Notes under the pieces: generated by a model
Told to the model about the DNA's origin: nothing
Database searches by the model: none
What the model saw: only the letters and a program-made list of their open reading frames with translations
Program-made: the position numbers and the translations under genes
Source of the DNA: Clusia tigrina
Lineage: Eukaryota; Arthropoda; Insecta; Diptera; Clusiidae
Direction of reading: 5' to 3'
Length of the DNA: 64,000 nt
NCBI GenBank assembly: GCA_920105625.2
Contig: CAKKTE020000347.1
Location: 310,001-374,000 of the forward strand
Shown here: positions 26,644 through 38,670 of the stretch, one piece after another
How positions within the stretch are numbered: position 1 is the stretch's first letter
Layout of the letters: every line of letters starts with the position of its first letter

Positions 26644-26649
26644 AATAAA
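26644..26649 (+). other. AATAAA word present in most units on the + strand
   Basis: The unit end reads 'aacaataaag' in most monomers, giving a canonical AATAAA hexamer about every 196 bp on the + strand. In a recurrent HOR variant it becomes 'aatatag', which removes the hexamer. AATAAA is the classical polyadenylation signal, but its presence in AT-rich satellite may be chance and there is no gene here for it to serve. Confidence 0.35.
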
Positions 26650-26652
26650 GTT

Positions 26653-26658
26653 CTCGAG
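26653..26658 (+). other. Conserved XhoI-type palindrome at the unit end
   Basis: 'ctcgag' closes most units, so the array should give a 196-bp ladder with XhoI. It is lost in specific variants such as 'ctctag' (near 1171), 'cctagag' (near 19603, 38143 and 41003), 'ctccag' in several HOR-C units and 'cctcaag' (near 40171 and 43225). Retained and lost sites are useful markers of HOR copies. Confidence 0.85.
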
Positions 26659-28814
26659 CCTCTTCTCAATTTAAGCTATCGCTCAGAGCTATGCTACCCT
26701 TGAGTCCCAAATCAAACACTGCTAAAACTTCAAATGGCCCTAACTTCTATACGGTACGTCCTACACCTATCAAAGTTTGCAACATACAAATGCTTGTAAC
26801 TTTTTACTGGAGCGTCATAAAACCTTGAAATTTTGTAACAATAAAGACCTCGAGCCTCTGTTCAATTTTAACTATCGCTCAAAGCTATGCTACCCTTGAG
26901 TCCCAAATCAAATAATGATAAAACTTCAAGTGGCCCTAACTTCTATACGGTACGTCCTACACCTATCAATGTTTGCAACATACAAATGCTTGTAACTTTT
27001 TACTGGAGCGTCATAAAACCTTGAAATTTTGTAACAATATAGTACTCGAGCCTCTTGTCAATTTAAGCTATCGCTCAAAGCTATGCTACCCTTGAGTTCC
27101 AAAGCAAACACTGATAAAACTTCAAATGGCCCTAACTTCTATACGGTACGTTCTACACCTGTCAAAGTTTGCAACATACAAATGCTTGTAACTTTTTACT
27201 GGAGCGTCCTAAAACCTTGAAATTTTGTATCAATAAATTACTTGAGACTCTTCTCAATTTAAACTATCGCTCAAAGCTATGCTACCCTTGAGTCCCAAAT
27301 CAAACACTGATAAAACTTCAAATGGCCCTAACTTCTATACGGTACGTCCTACACTTATCAAACTTTGCAACATACAAATGCTTGTACCTTTTTACTGGAG
27401 CGTCATAAAACCTTGAAATTTTGTAACAATAAAGTACTCGAGCCTCTTGTCAATTTAAGCTATCGCTCAAAGCTATGCTACCCTTGAGTCCCAAATCAAA
27501 CACTGATAAAACTTCAAATGGCCCTAACTACTATACGGTACGTCCTACGCCTATCAAAGTTTGCAACATACAAATGCTTGTAACTTTTTACCGGAGCGTC
27601 ATAAAACCTTGAAATTTTTTAACAATAAAGACCTCGAGCCTCTTGTCAATTTAACCTATCGCTCAAAGCTATGCTACCCTTGAGTCCCAAATCAAACATT
27701 GATAAAACATCAACTGGCCCTTACTTCAATACGGTACGTCCTACACCTATCAAAGTTTGCAACATACAAATGCTTGTAACGTTTTACTGGAGCGTCATAA
27801 AACCTTGAAATTTTGTAAGAATAAATTACTCGAGCCTCTTGTCAATTTAAGCTATAGCTCAAAGCTATGCTGCCCTTGAGTCTCAAATCAAACACTGATA
27901 AAACTTCAAATGGCTCTAACTTCTATACGGTACGTCCTACACCTATCAAAGTTTGCAACACACAAATGCTTGTAACTTTTTACTGGAGCGTCATAAAACC
28001 TTGAAATTTTGTAACAATAAAGTTCTCGAGCCTCTTCTCAATTTAAGTTGTCGCTCAAAGCTATGCTATCCTTGAGTCCCAAATCAAACACTGATAAAAT
28101 TTCAAATGGCCCTAACTTCTATACGGTACGTCCTACATTTATCAAAGTTGGCAACATACAAATGCTTGTAACTTTTTACTGGAGTGTCATAAAACCTTGG
28201 AATTTTGTAACAATAAAGTACTCGAGCCTCTTGTCAATTTAAGCTATCGCTCAAAGCTATGCTACCCTTGAGTCCCAAATCAAACACTGATAAAACTTCA
28301 AATGGCCCTAACTACTATACGGTACGTCCTACGCCTATCAAAGTTTGCAACATACAAATGCTTGTAACTTTTTTCTGGAGCGTCATAAAACCTTGAAATT
28401 TTGTAACAATAAAGTACTCGAGCCTCTTGTCAATTTAAGCTATAGCTCAAAGCTATGCTGCCCTTGAGTCTCAAATCAAACACTGATAAAACTTCAAATG
28501 GCCCTAACTTCTATATGGTACGTCCTACAACTATCAAAGTTTGCAACATACAAATGCTTGTAACTTTTTACTGGAGCGTCATAAAACCTTGAAATTTTGT
28601 AACAATAAAGTTCTCGAGCCTCTTCTCAATTTAAGTTGTCGCTCAAAGCTATGCTACCCTTGAGTCCCAAATCAAACACTGATAAAATTTCAAATGGCCC
28701 TAACTTCTATACGGTACGTCCTACATTTATCAAAGTTTGCAACATACAAATGCTTGTAACTTTTTACTGGAGCGTCATAAAACCTTGAAGTTTTGTAACA
28801 ATAAAGTACTCGAT

Positions 28815-31800
28815 ACTCTTGTCAATTTAAGCTATCGCTCAAAGCTATGCTACCCTTGAGTCCCAAATCAAACACTGATAAAACTTCAAATGGCCCTAAC
28901 TACTATACGGTACGTCCTACGCCTATCAAAGTTTGCAACATACAAATGCTGGTAACTTTTTACCGGAGCGTAATAAAACCTTGAAATTTTGTAACAATAA
29001 AGTACTCGAGCCTCTTGTCAATTTAAGCTATCGCTCAAAGCTATGCTACCCTTGAGTCCCAAATCAAACATTGATAAGACTTCAAATGGCCCTTACTTCT
29101 ATACGGTACGTCCTACACCTATCAAAGTTTGCAACATACAAATGCTTGTAACTTTTTTCTGGAGCGTCATAAAACCTTGAAATTTTGTATCAATAAAGTA
29201 CTCGAGCCTCTTCTCAATTTAAACTATCGCTCAAAGCTATGCTACCCTTGAGTCCCAAAACAAACACTGATAAAACTTCAAATGGCCCTAACTTCTATAC
29301 GGTACGTCCTACACCTATCAATGTTTGCAACATCCAATGCTTGTAACTTTTTACTGGAGCGTCATAAAACCTTGAAATTTTGTAACAATATAGTACTCGA
29401 GCCTCTTGTCAATTTAAGCTATCGCTTAAAGCTATGCTACCCTTGAGTCCCAAATCAAACACTGATAAAACTTCAAATGGCCCTAACTTCTATACGGTAC
29501 GTCCTACACCTATCAAAGTTTGCAACATACAAATGCTTGTAACTTTTTACTGGAGCGTCATAAAACCTTGACATTTTGTAACAATAAAGTTCTCGAGCCT
29601 CTTCTCAATTTAAGCTATCGCTCAGAGCTATGCTACCCTTGAGTCCCAAATCAAACACTGCTAAAACTTCAAATGGCCCTAACTTCTATACGGTACGTCC
29701 TACACCTATCAAAGTTTGCAACATACAAATGCTTGTAACTTTTTACTGGAGCGTCATAAAACCTTGAAATTTTGTAACAATAAAGACCTCGAGCCTCTGT
29801 TCAATTTTAACTATCGCTCAAAGCTATGCTACCCTTGAGTCCCAAATCAAATAATGATAAAACTTCAAGTGGCCCTAACTTCTATACGGTACGTCCTACA
29901 CCTATCAGTGTTTGCAACATACAAATGCTTGTAACTTTTTACTGGAGCGTCATAAAACCTTGAAATTTTGTAACAATATAGTACTCGAGCCTCTTGTCAA
30001 TTTAAGCTATCGCTCAAAGTTATGCTACCCTTGAGTTCCAAATAAAACACTGATAAAACTTCAAATGGCCCTAACTTCTATACGGTACGTCCTACACCTA
30101 TCAAAGTTTGCAGCATACAAATGCTTGTAACTTTTTACTGGAGCGTCATAAAACCTTGAAATTTTGTATCAATAAATTACTTGAGCCTCTTCTCAATTTA
30201 AACTATCGCTCAAAGCTATGCTACCCTTGAGTCCCAAATCAAACACTGATAAAACTTCAAATGGCCCTAACTTCTATACGGTACGTCCTACACTTATCAA
30301 ACTTTGCAACATACAAATGCTTGTACCTTTTTACTGGAGCGTCATAAAACCTTGAAATTTTGTAACAATAAAGTACTCGAGCCTCTTGTCAATTTAAGCT
30401 ATCGCTCAAAGCTATGCTACCCTTGAGTCCCAAATCAAACACTGATAGAACTTCAAATGGCCCTAACTACTATACGGTACGTCCTACGCCTATCAAAGTT
30501 TGCAACATACAAATGCTTGTAACTTTTTACCGGAGCGTCATAAAACCTTGAAATTTTTTAACAATAAAGACCTCGAGCCTCTTGTCAGTTTAACCTATCG
30601 CTCAAAGCTATGCTACCCTTGAGTCCCAAATCAAACATTGATAAAACATCAACTGGCCCTTACTTCAATACGGTACGTCCTACACCTATCAAAGTTTGCA
30701 ACATACAAATGCTTGTAACTTTTTACTGGAGTGTCATAAAACCTTGAAATTTTGTAACAATAAAGTACTCGAGCCTCTTGTCAATTTAAGCTATCGCTCA
30801 AAGCTATGCTACCCTTGAGTCCCAAATCAAACACTGATAAAACTTCAAATGGCCCTTACTTCTATACGGTACGTCCTACATTTATCAAAGTTGGCAACAT
30901 ACAAATGCTTGTAACTTTTTACTGGAGTGTCATAAAACCTTGAAATTTTGTAACAATAAAGTACTCGAGCCTCTTGTCAATTTAAGCTATCGCTCAAAGC
31001 TATGCTACCCTTGAGTCCCAAATCAAACACTGATAAAACTTCAAATGGCCCTAACTACTATACGGTACGTCCTACGCCTATCAAAGTTTGCAACATACAA
31101 ATGCTTGTAACTTTTTTCTGGAGCGTCATAAAACCTTGAAATTTTGTATCAATAAAGTACTCGAGCCTCTTCTCAATTTAATCTATCGCTCAAAGCTATG
31201 CTACCCTTGAGTCCCAAATCAAACACTGATAAAACTTCAAATGGGGCTAACTTCTATACGGTACGTCCTACACCTATCAATGTTTGCAACATCCAATGCT
31301 TGTAACTTTTTACTGGAGCGTCATAAAACCTTGAAATTTTGTAACAATATAGTACTCGAGCCTCTTGTGAATTTAAGCTATCGCTCAAAGCTATGCTACC
31401 CTTGATTCCCCAATCAAACACTGATAAAACTTCAAATGGCCCTAACTACTATACGGTACGTCCTACGCCTATCAAAGTTTGCAACATACAAATGCTTGTA
31501 ACTTTTTTCTGGAGCGTCATAAAACCTTGAAATTTTGTATCAATAAAGTACTCGAGCCTCTTCTCAATTTAAACTATCGCTCAAAGCTATGCTACCCTTG
31601 AGTCCCAAATCAAACACTGATAAAACTTCAAATGGGGCTAACTTCTATACGGTACGTCCTACACCTATCAATGTTTGCAACATCCAATGCTTGTAACTTT
31701 TTACTGGAGCGTCATAAAACCTTGAAATTTTGTAACAATATAGTACTCGAGCCTCTTGTGAATTTAAGCTATCGCTCAAAGCTATGCTACCCTTGATTCC

Positions 31801-33317
31801 CCAATCAAACACTGATAAAACTTCAAATGGCCCTAAATTCTATACGGTACGTCCTACATTTATCAAAGTTGGCAACATACAAATGCTTGTAACTTTTTAC
31901 TGGAGTGTCATAAAACCTTGAAATTTTGTAACAATAAAGTACTCGAGCCTCTTGTCAATTTAAGCTATCGCTCAAAGCTATGCTACCCTTGAGTCCCAAA
32001 TCAAACACTGATAAAACTTCAAATGGCCCTAACTACTATACGGTACGTCCTACGCCTATCAAAGTTTGCAACATACAAATGCTTGTAACTTTTTTCTGGA
32101 GCGTCATAAAACCTTGAAATTTTGTATCAATAAAGTACTCGAGCCTCTTCTCAATTTAAACTATCGCTCAAAGCTATGCTACCCTTGAGTCCCAAATCAA
32201 ACACTGATAAAACTTCAAATGGGGCTAACTTCTATACGGTACGTCCTACACCTATCAATGTTTGCAACATCCAATGCTTGTAACTTTTTACTGGAGCGTC
32301 ATAAAACCTTGAAATTTTGTAACAATAAAGTACTCGAGCCTCTTGTCAATTTAAGCTATCGCTCAAAGCTATGCTACCCTTGAGTCCGAAATCAAACATT
32401 GATAAAACTTCAAATGGCCCTTACTTCTATACGGTACGTCCTACACCTATCAAAGTTTGCAACATACAAATGTTGTAACTTTTTTCTGGAGCGTCATAAA
32501 ACCTTGAAATTTTGTATCAATAAAGTACTCGAGCCTCTTCTCAATTTAAACTATCGCTCAAAGCTATGCTACCCTTGAGTCCCAAATCAAACACTGATAA
32601 AACTTCAAATGGCCCTAACTTCTATACGGTACGTCCTACACTTATCAAAGTTTGCAACATACAAATGCTTGTAACTTTTTTCTGGAGCGTCATAAAACCT
32701 TGAAATTTTGTATCAATAAAGTACTCGAGCCTCTTGTCAATTTAAGCTATCCCGCAAAGCTATGCTACCCTTGAGTCTCAAATCAAACGCTGATAAAACT
32801 TCAAACGGCCCTAACTTCTATAGAGTACGTCCTACACCTATCAAAGTTTGCAACATACAAATGCTTGTAACTTTTTACTGGAGCGTCATAAAACCTTGAA
32901 GTTTTGTAACAATAAAGTACTCGAACCTCTTGTCAATTTAAGCTATCGCTCAAAGCTATGCTACCCTTGAGTCCCAAATCAAACATTGATAAAACTTCAA
33001 ATGGCCCTAACTTCTATACGGTACGTCCTACGCCTATCAAAGTTTGCAACATACAAATGCTTGTAACTTTTTACCGGAGCGTCATAAAACCTTGAAATTT
33101 TGTAACAATAAAGAACTCGAGCCTCTTGTCAATTTAAGCTATCGCTCAAAGCTATGCTACCCTTGAGTCCCAAATCAAACACTGATAAAACTTCAAATGG
33201 CCCTAACTTCTATACGGTACGTCCTACACATATAAAAGTTTGCAACATACAAATTCTTGTAACTTTTTACTGGAGCGTCATAAAACCTTGAAATTTTGTA
33301 TCAATAAAGTACTCGAG
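28815..33317 (+). repeat. HOR-B copy 2: 23 units, 4,503 bp
   Basis: Length is 23 x 196 minus five single-base losses, four at 'acatccaatgc' and one at 'aaatgttgtaac'. Private or shared markers include 'gataagacttc' (29011 unit, shared with copy 3), 'cccaaaacaaac' (29207), 'tgacattttg' (near 29570), 'atcagtgtttgc' (near 29905), 'gatagaacttc' (near 30444), and 'gtcagtttaacc' (30578). It has four units (within 31752-32534) that copy 3 lacks, next to the amplified dimers. Confidence 0.83.
30970..32338 (+). repeat. Amplified 391-bp dimer, three copies around one extra unit
   Basis: A two-unit cassette repeats at 30970-31360, 31361-31751 and 31948-32338, with one unit at 31752-31947 before the third. 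The first member has 'actactatacgg', 'cctacgcctatc' and 'cttttttctgg'. The second has 'aaatggggctaac' and the 1-bp loss 'acatccaatgc'. Members following a dimer start with 'cctcttgtgaatttaag' and carry 'cttgattccccaatc', which marks the join. This is a local amplification inside HOR-B. Confidence 0.82.
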
Positions 33318-36300
33318 CCTCTTCTCAATTTAAACTATCGCTCAAAGCTATGCTACCATTGAGTCCCAAATCAAACACTGATAAAACTTCAAATGGCCCT
33401 AACTACTATACGGTACGTCCTACGCCTATCAAAGTTTGCAACATACAAATGCTGGTAACTTTTTACCGGAGCGTAATAAAACCTTGAATTTTTGTAACAA
33501 TAAAGTACTCGAGCCTCTTGTCAATTTAAGCTATCGCTCAAAGCTATGCTACCCTTGAGTCCCAAATCAAACATTGATAAGACTTCAAATGGCCCTTACT
33601 TCTATACGGTACGTCCTACACCTATCAAAGTTTGCAACATACAAATGCTTGTAACTTTTTTCTGGAGCGTCATAAAACCTTGAAATTTTGTATCAATAAA
33701 GTACTCGAGCCTCTTCTCAATTTAAACTATCGCTCAAAGCTATGCTACCCTTGAGTCCCAAAACAAACACTGATAAAACTTCAAATGGCCCTAACTTCTA
33801 TACGGTACGTCCTACACCTATCAATGTTTGCAACATCCAATGCTTGTAACTTTTTACTGGGGCGTCATAAAACCTTGAAATTTTGTAACAATATAGTACT
33901 CGAGCCTCTTGTCAATTTAAGCTATCGCTCAAAGCTATGCTACCCTTGAGTCCCAAATCAAACACTGATAAAACTTCAAATGGCCCTAACTTCTATACGG
34001 TACGTCCTACACCTATCAAAGTTTGCAACATACAAATGCTTGTAACTTTTTACTGGAGCGTCATAAAACCTTGACATTTTGTAACAATAAAGTTCTCGAG
34101 CCTCTTCTCAATTTAAGCTATCGCTCAGAGCTATGCTACCCTTGAGTCCCAAATCAAACACTGCTAAAACCTCAAATGGCCCTAACTTCTATACGGTACG
34201 TCCTACACCTATCAAAGTTTGCAACATACAAATGCTTGTAACTTTTTACTGGAGCGTCATAAAACCTTGAAATTTTGTAACAATAAAGACCTCGAGCCTC
34301 TGTTCAATTTTAACTATCGCTCAAAGCTATGCTACCCTTGAGTCCCAAATCAAATAATGATAAAACTTCAAGTGGCCCTAACTTCTATACGGTACGTCCT
34401 ACACCTATCAGTGTTTGCAACATACAAATGCTTGTAACTTTTTACTGGAGCGTCATAAAACCTTGAAATTTTGTAACAATATAGTACTCGAGCCTCTTGT
34501 CAATTTAAGCTATCGCTCAAAGCTATGCTACCCTTGAGTCCCAAATCAAACAATGATAAAACTTCAAATGGCACTAACTTCTATACGGTACGTCCTACAC
34601 CTATCAAAGTTTGCAGCATACAAATGCTTGTAACTTTTTACTGGAGCGTCATAAAACCTTGAAATTTTGTATCAATAAATTACTTGAGCCTCTTCTCAAT
34701 TTAAACTATCGCTCAAAGCTATGCTACCCTTGAGTCCCAAATCAAACACTGATAAAACTTCAAATGGCCCTAACTTCTATACGGTACGTCCTACACTTAT
34801 CAAACTTTGCAACATACAAATGCTTGTACCTTTTTACTGGAGCGTCATAAAACCTTGAAATTTTGTAACAATAAAGTACTCGAGCGTCTTGTCAATTTAA
34901 GCTATCGCTCAAAGCTATGCTACCCTTGAGTCCCAAATCAAACACTGATAGAACTTCAAATGGCCCTAACTACTATACGGTACGTCCTACGCCTATCAAA
35001 GTTTGCAACATACAAATGCTTGTAACTTTTTACCGGAGCGTCATAAAACCTTGAAATTTTTTAACAATAAAGACCTCGAGCCTCTTGTCAGTTTAACCTA
35101 TCGCTCAAAGCTATGCTACCCTTGAGTCCCAAATCAAACATTGATAAAACATCAACTGGCCCTTACTTCAATACGGTACGTCCTACACCTATCAAAGTTT
35201 GCAACATACAAATGCTTGTAACTTTTTACTGGAGTGTCATAAAACCTTGAAATTTTGTAACAATAAAGTACTCGAGCCTCTTGTCAATTTAAGCTATCGC
35301 TCAAAGCTATGCTACCCTTGAGTCCCAAATCAAACACTGATAAAACTTCAAATGGCCCTAACTTCTATACGGTACGTCCTACATTTATCAAAGTTGGCAA
35401 CATACAAATGCTTGTAACTTTTTACTGGAGTGTCATAAAACCTTGAAATTTTGTAACAATAAAGTACTCGAGCCTCTTGTCAATTTAAGCTATCGCTCAA
35501 AGCTATGCTACCCTTGAGTCCCAAATCAAACACTGATAAAACTTCAAATGGCCCTAACTACTATACGGTACGTCCTACGCCTATCAAAGTTTGCAACATA
35601 CAAATGCTTGTAACTTTTTTCTGGAGCGTCATAAAACCTTGAAATTTTGTATCAATAAAGTACTCGAGCCTCTTCTCAATTTAAACTATCGCTCAAAGCT
35701 ATGCTACCCTTGAGTCCCAAATCAAACACTGATAAAACTTCAAATGGGGCTAACTTCTATACGGTATGTCCTACACCTATCAATGTTTGCAACATCCAAT
35801 GCTTGTAACTTTTTACTGGAGCGTCATAAAACCTTGAAATTTTGTAACAATATAGTACTCGAGCCTCTTGTGAATTTAAGCTATCGCTCAAAGCTATGCT
35901 ACCCTTGATTCCCCAATCAAACACTGATAAAACTTCAAATGGCCCTAACTACTATACGGTACGTCCTACGCCTATCAAAGTTTGCAACATACAAATGCTT
36001 GTAACTTTTTTCTGGAGCGTCATAAAACCTTGAAATTTTGTATCAATAAAGTACTCGAGCCTCTTCTCAATTTAAACTATCGCTCAAAGCTATGCTACCC
36101 TTGAGTCCCAAATCAAACACTGATAAAACTTCAAATGGGGCTAACTTCTATACGGTACGTCCTACACCTATCAATGTTTGCAACATCCAATGCTTGTAAC
36201 TTTTTACTGGAGCGTCATAAAACCTTGAAATTTTGTAACAATATAGTACTCGAGCCTCTTGTGAATTTAAGCTATCGCTCAAAGCTATGCTACCCTTGAG

Positions 36301-36842
36301 TCCCAAATCAAACACTGATAAAACTTCAAATGGCCCTAACTTCGATACGGTACGTCCTACACTTATCAAAGTTTGCAACATACAAATGCTTGTAACTTTT
36401 TTCTGGAGCGTCATAAAACCTTGAAATTTTGTATCAATAAAGTACTCGAGCCTCTTGTCAATTTAAGCTATCGCGCAAAGCTATGCTACCCTTGAGTCTC
36501 AAATCAAACGCTGATAAAACTTCAAACGGCCCTAACTTCTATAGAGTACGTCCTACACCTATCAAAGTTTGCAACATACAAATGCTTGTAACTTTTTACT
36601 GGAGCGTCATAAAACCTTGAAGTTTTGTAACAATAAAGTACTCGAACCTCTTGTCAATTTAAGCTATCGCTCAAAGCTATGCTACCCTTGAGTCCCAAAT
36701 CAAACATTGATAAAACTTCAAATGGCCCTAACTTCTATACGGTACGTCCTACGCCTATCAAAGTGTGCAACATACAAATGCTTGTAACTTTTTACCGGAG
36801 CGTCATAAAACCTTGAAATTTTGTAACAATAAAGAACTCGAG
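33318..36842 (+). repeat. HOR-B copy 3: 18 units, 3,525 bp
   Basis: It matches copy 2 at an offset of 4,503 bp through the unit at 36060. Then, after a skip of four units, it matches at an offset of 3,721 bp from 36255 to 36842 ('gcgcaaagc', 'caaacgctg', 'tagagtacgtcc', 'ctcgaacctc'). Copy-specific changes include 'ctggggcgtc' near 33857, 'aaacctcaaatgg' near 34168, 'ggcactaac' near 34570 and 'cgagcgtcttg' at 34883. Two 391-bp dimers are present instead of three. Confidence 0.83.
35473..36254 (+). repeat. Amplified 391-bp dimer, two copies
   Basis: Dimers at 35473-35863 and 35864-36254 correspond to the first two dimers of the previous HOR-B copy. The second starts with the same join signature ('cctcttgtgaatttaag', 'cttgattccccaatc'). 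The difference of one dimer and two units between copies shows that this site is unstable in copy number. Confidence 0.82.
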
Positions 36843-37234
36843 CCTCTTGTCAATTTAAGCTATCGCTCAAAGCTATGCTACCCTTGAGTCCCAAATCAAA
36901 TACTGATAAAACTTCAAATGGCCCTAACTTCTATACGGTACGTCCTACAATTATCAAACTTTGCAACATACAAATGCTTGTAACTTTTTACTGGAGCGTC
37001 ATAAAACCTTGTAATTTTGTAACAATAAAGTACTCGAGCCTCTTGTCAATTTAAGCTGTCGCACAAAGCTATGCTACCCTTGAGTCTCAAATCAAACGCT
37101 GATAAAACTTCAATCGGCCCTAACTTCTATAGAGTACGTCCTACTCCTATCAAAGTTTGCAACATACAAATGCTTGTAACTTTTTACTGAAGCGTCATAA
37201 AACCTAGAAATTTTGTAACAATAAAGTACTCGAG
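36843..37234 (+). repeat. HOR-B/HOR-C boundary carrying the undeleted parent of the 66-bp junction
   Basis: The first unit ends 'ccttgtaattttgtaac'. The second starts 'cctcttgtcaatttaagctg' with 'tcgcacaaagc', 'gagtctcaaatc', 'caatcggcc', 'tagagtacgtcc' and 'cctactcctatc'. HOR-C has the same left and right flanks joined directly by a 66-bp deletion ('gtaatgagtc'). The full-length form here and near 39240 and 42100 is therefore the likely ancestor of the deleted form. Confidence 0.8.
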
Positions 37235-38670
37235 CCTCTTTTCAATTTAAGCTATCGCTCAAAGCTATGCTACCCTTGAGTCCCAAATCAAACACTGATA
37301 AAACTTCAAATGGCCCTAACTTCTATACGGTACGTCCTACACATATAAAAGTTTGCAACTTACAAATTCTTGTAACTTTTTACTGGAGCGTCATAAAACC
37401 TTGAAATTTTGTAACAATAAAGACCTCGAGCCTCTGTTCAATTTTAACTATCGCTTAAAGCTATGCTACCCTTGAGTCCCAAATCAAACACTGATAAAAC
37501 TTCAAATGGCCCTAACTTCTATACGGTACGTCCTACACCTATCAATGTTTGCAACATACAAATGCTTGTAACTTTTTACTGGAGCGTCATAAAACCTTGA
37601 AATTTTGTAACAATATAGTACTCGAGCCTCTTGTCAATTTAAGCTATCGCTCAAAGCTATGCTACCCTTGAGTCCCAAATCAAACATTGATAAAACTTCA
37701 AATGGCCCTAACTTCTATACGGTACGTCCTACAATTATCAAACTTTGCAACATACAAATGCTTGTAACTTTTTACTGCAGCGTCATAAAACCTTGTAATG
37801 AGTCTCAAATCAAACGCTGATAAAACTTCAAACGGCCCTAACTTCTATAGAGTACGTCCTACTCCTATCAAAGTTTGCAACATACAAATGCTTGTAACTT
37901 TTTACTGGAGCGTCATAAAACCTAGAAATTTTGTAACAATAAAGTACTCGAGCCTCTTTTCAATTTAAGCTATCGATCAAAGCTATGCTACCCTTGAGTC
38001 CCAAATCAAACACTGATAAAACTTCAAATGGCCCTAACTTCTATACGGTACGTCCTACCCCTATAAAAGTTTGCAACATACAAATGCTTGTAACTTTTTA
38101 CTGGAGCGTCATAAAACCTTGAAATTTTGTAACAATAAAGACCTAGAGCCTCTGTTCAATTTTAACTATCGCTTAAAGCTATGCTACCCTTGAGTCCCAC
38201 ATCAAACACTGATAAAACTTCAAATGGCCCTAACTTCTATACGGTACGTCCTACACCTATCAATGTTTGCAACATACAAATGCTTGTAACTTTTTACTGG
38301 AGCGTCATAAAACCTTGAAATTTTGAAACAATAAAGTACTCGAGCCTCTTGTCAATTTAAGCTATCGCTCAAAACTATGCTACCCTTGAGTCCCAAATCA
38401 AACAATGATAAAACTTCAAATGGCCCTAACTTCTGTACGGTACGTCCTACAATTATCAAACTTTGCAACATACAAATGCTTGTAACTTTTTACTGGAGCG
38501 TCATAAAACCTTGTAATGAGTCTCAAATCAAACGCTGATAAAACTTCAAACGGCCCTAACTTCTATAGAGTACGTCCTACTCCTATCAAAGTTTGCAACA
38601 TACAAATGCTTGTAACTTTTTACTGGAGCGTCATAAAACCTAGAAATTTTGAAACAATAAAGTACTCGAG
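37235..38670 (+). repeat. Two tandem 4-unit, 718-bp cassettes with the 66-bp deletion
   Basis: Copies at 37235-37952 and 37953-38670, each 4 x 196 minus 66 bp. Order: a 'cctataaaag'- or 'catataaaag'-type unit, a unit starting 'cctctgttcaattttaac' with 'tcgcttaaagc', a unit with 'acaattatcaaactttgc', then the fused short unit. Junctions are at 37799/37800 and 38517/38518. The cassette recurs at 39979-40696 and 54272-54989. Confidence 0.85.
37757..37952 (+). repeat. Fused unit with the 66-bp deletion (class representative; 12 in window)
   Basis: 'ccttgtaat' is joined to 'gagtctcaaatc' at 37799/37800. Compared with the undeleted form near 37015-37082, 66 bp are missing, with at most a 1-bp 't' overlap at the breakpoints. 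Junctions (left base): 37799, 38517, 39825, 40543, 41377, 42881, 44382, 46472, 48954, 51436, 54118 and 54836. All carry the same linked right flank ('caaacgctg', 'caaacggcc', 'tagagtacgtcc', 'cctactcctatc') with few exceptions, which points to one origin. Both this and the 35-bp deletion remove the XhoI site and unit boundary. Confidence 0.92.

Larger units (their letters stand above)
26463..26658 (+). repeat. Representative near-consensus 196-bp monomer
   Basis: This unit is close to the majority sequence by eye; its main departure is 'gttctcgag' where most units have 'gtactcgag'. G+C is 73 of 196 bases (37%). In order it holds: an opening 'cctcttgtcaatttaag'; a short direct repeat of 'agctat' spaced 13 bp; 'cccttgagtcccaaatc'; a first half-repeat starting 'caaatggcc' at unit position 73; a second starting 'caaatgctt' at position 129; an 'aataaag' word; and a closing XhoI site. 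A-tracts and T-tracts in the last 60 bases are spaced roughly 9 to 18 bp apart. The unit boundary is arbitrary because the array is circularly permutable; I set it at the base after 'ctcgag'. Confidence 0.95.
25288..28814 (+). repeat. HOR-B copy 1: 18 units, 3,527 bp
   Basis: It starts at the unit marked 'ctcgatactcttg'. It contains the 7-unit core 26463-27834, which recurs at 29402-30773 and 33905-35276. Core markers are 'gctcagagctatgc' with 'cactgctaaaac', 'aataatgataaaac' with 'tcaagtggcc', 'acttgag' at the unit end, and 'aaattttttaac'. Unlike the later copies it carries extra 'tatagctc' units (26267, 27835, 28423) and lacks the 'ggggctaac' dimers. Confidence 0.8.

Noticed and set aside
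36148..36414. An 88-codon open frame on the minus strand, the longest seen
   Set aside because: It is satellite read through in antisense, with the same words found in hundreds of units. It has no homology I recognise, no codon bias and no flanking gene signals.
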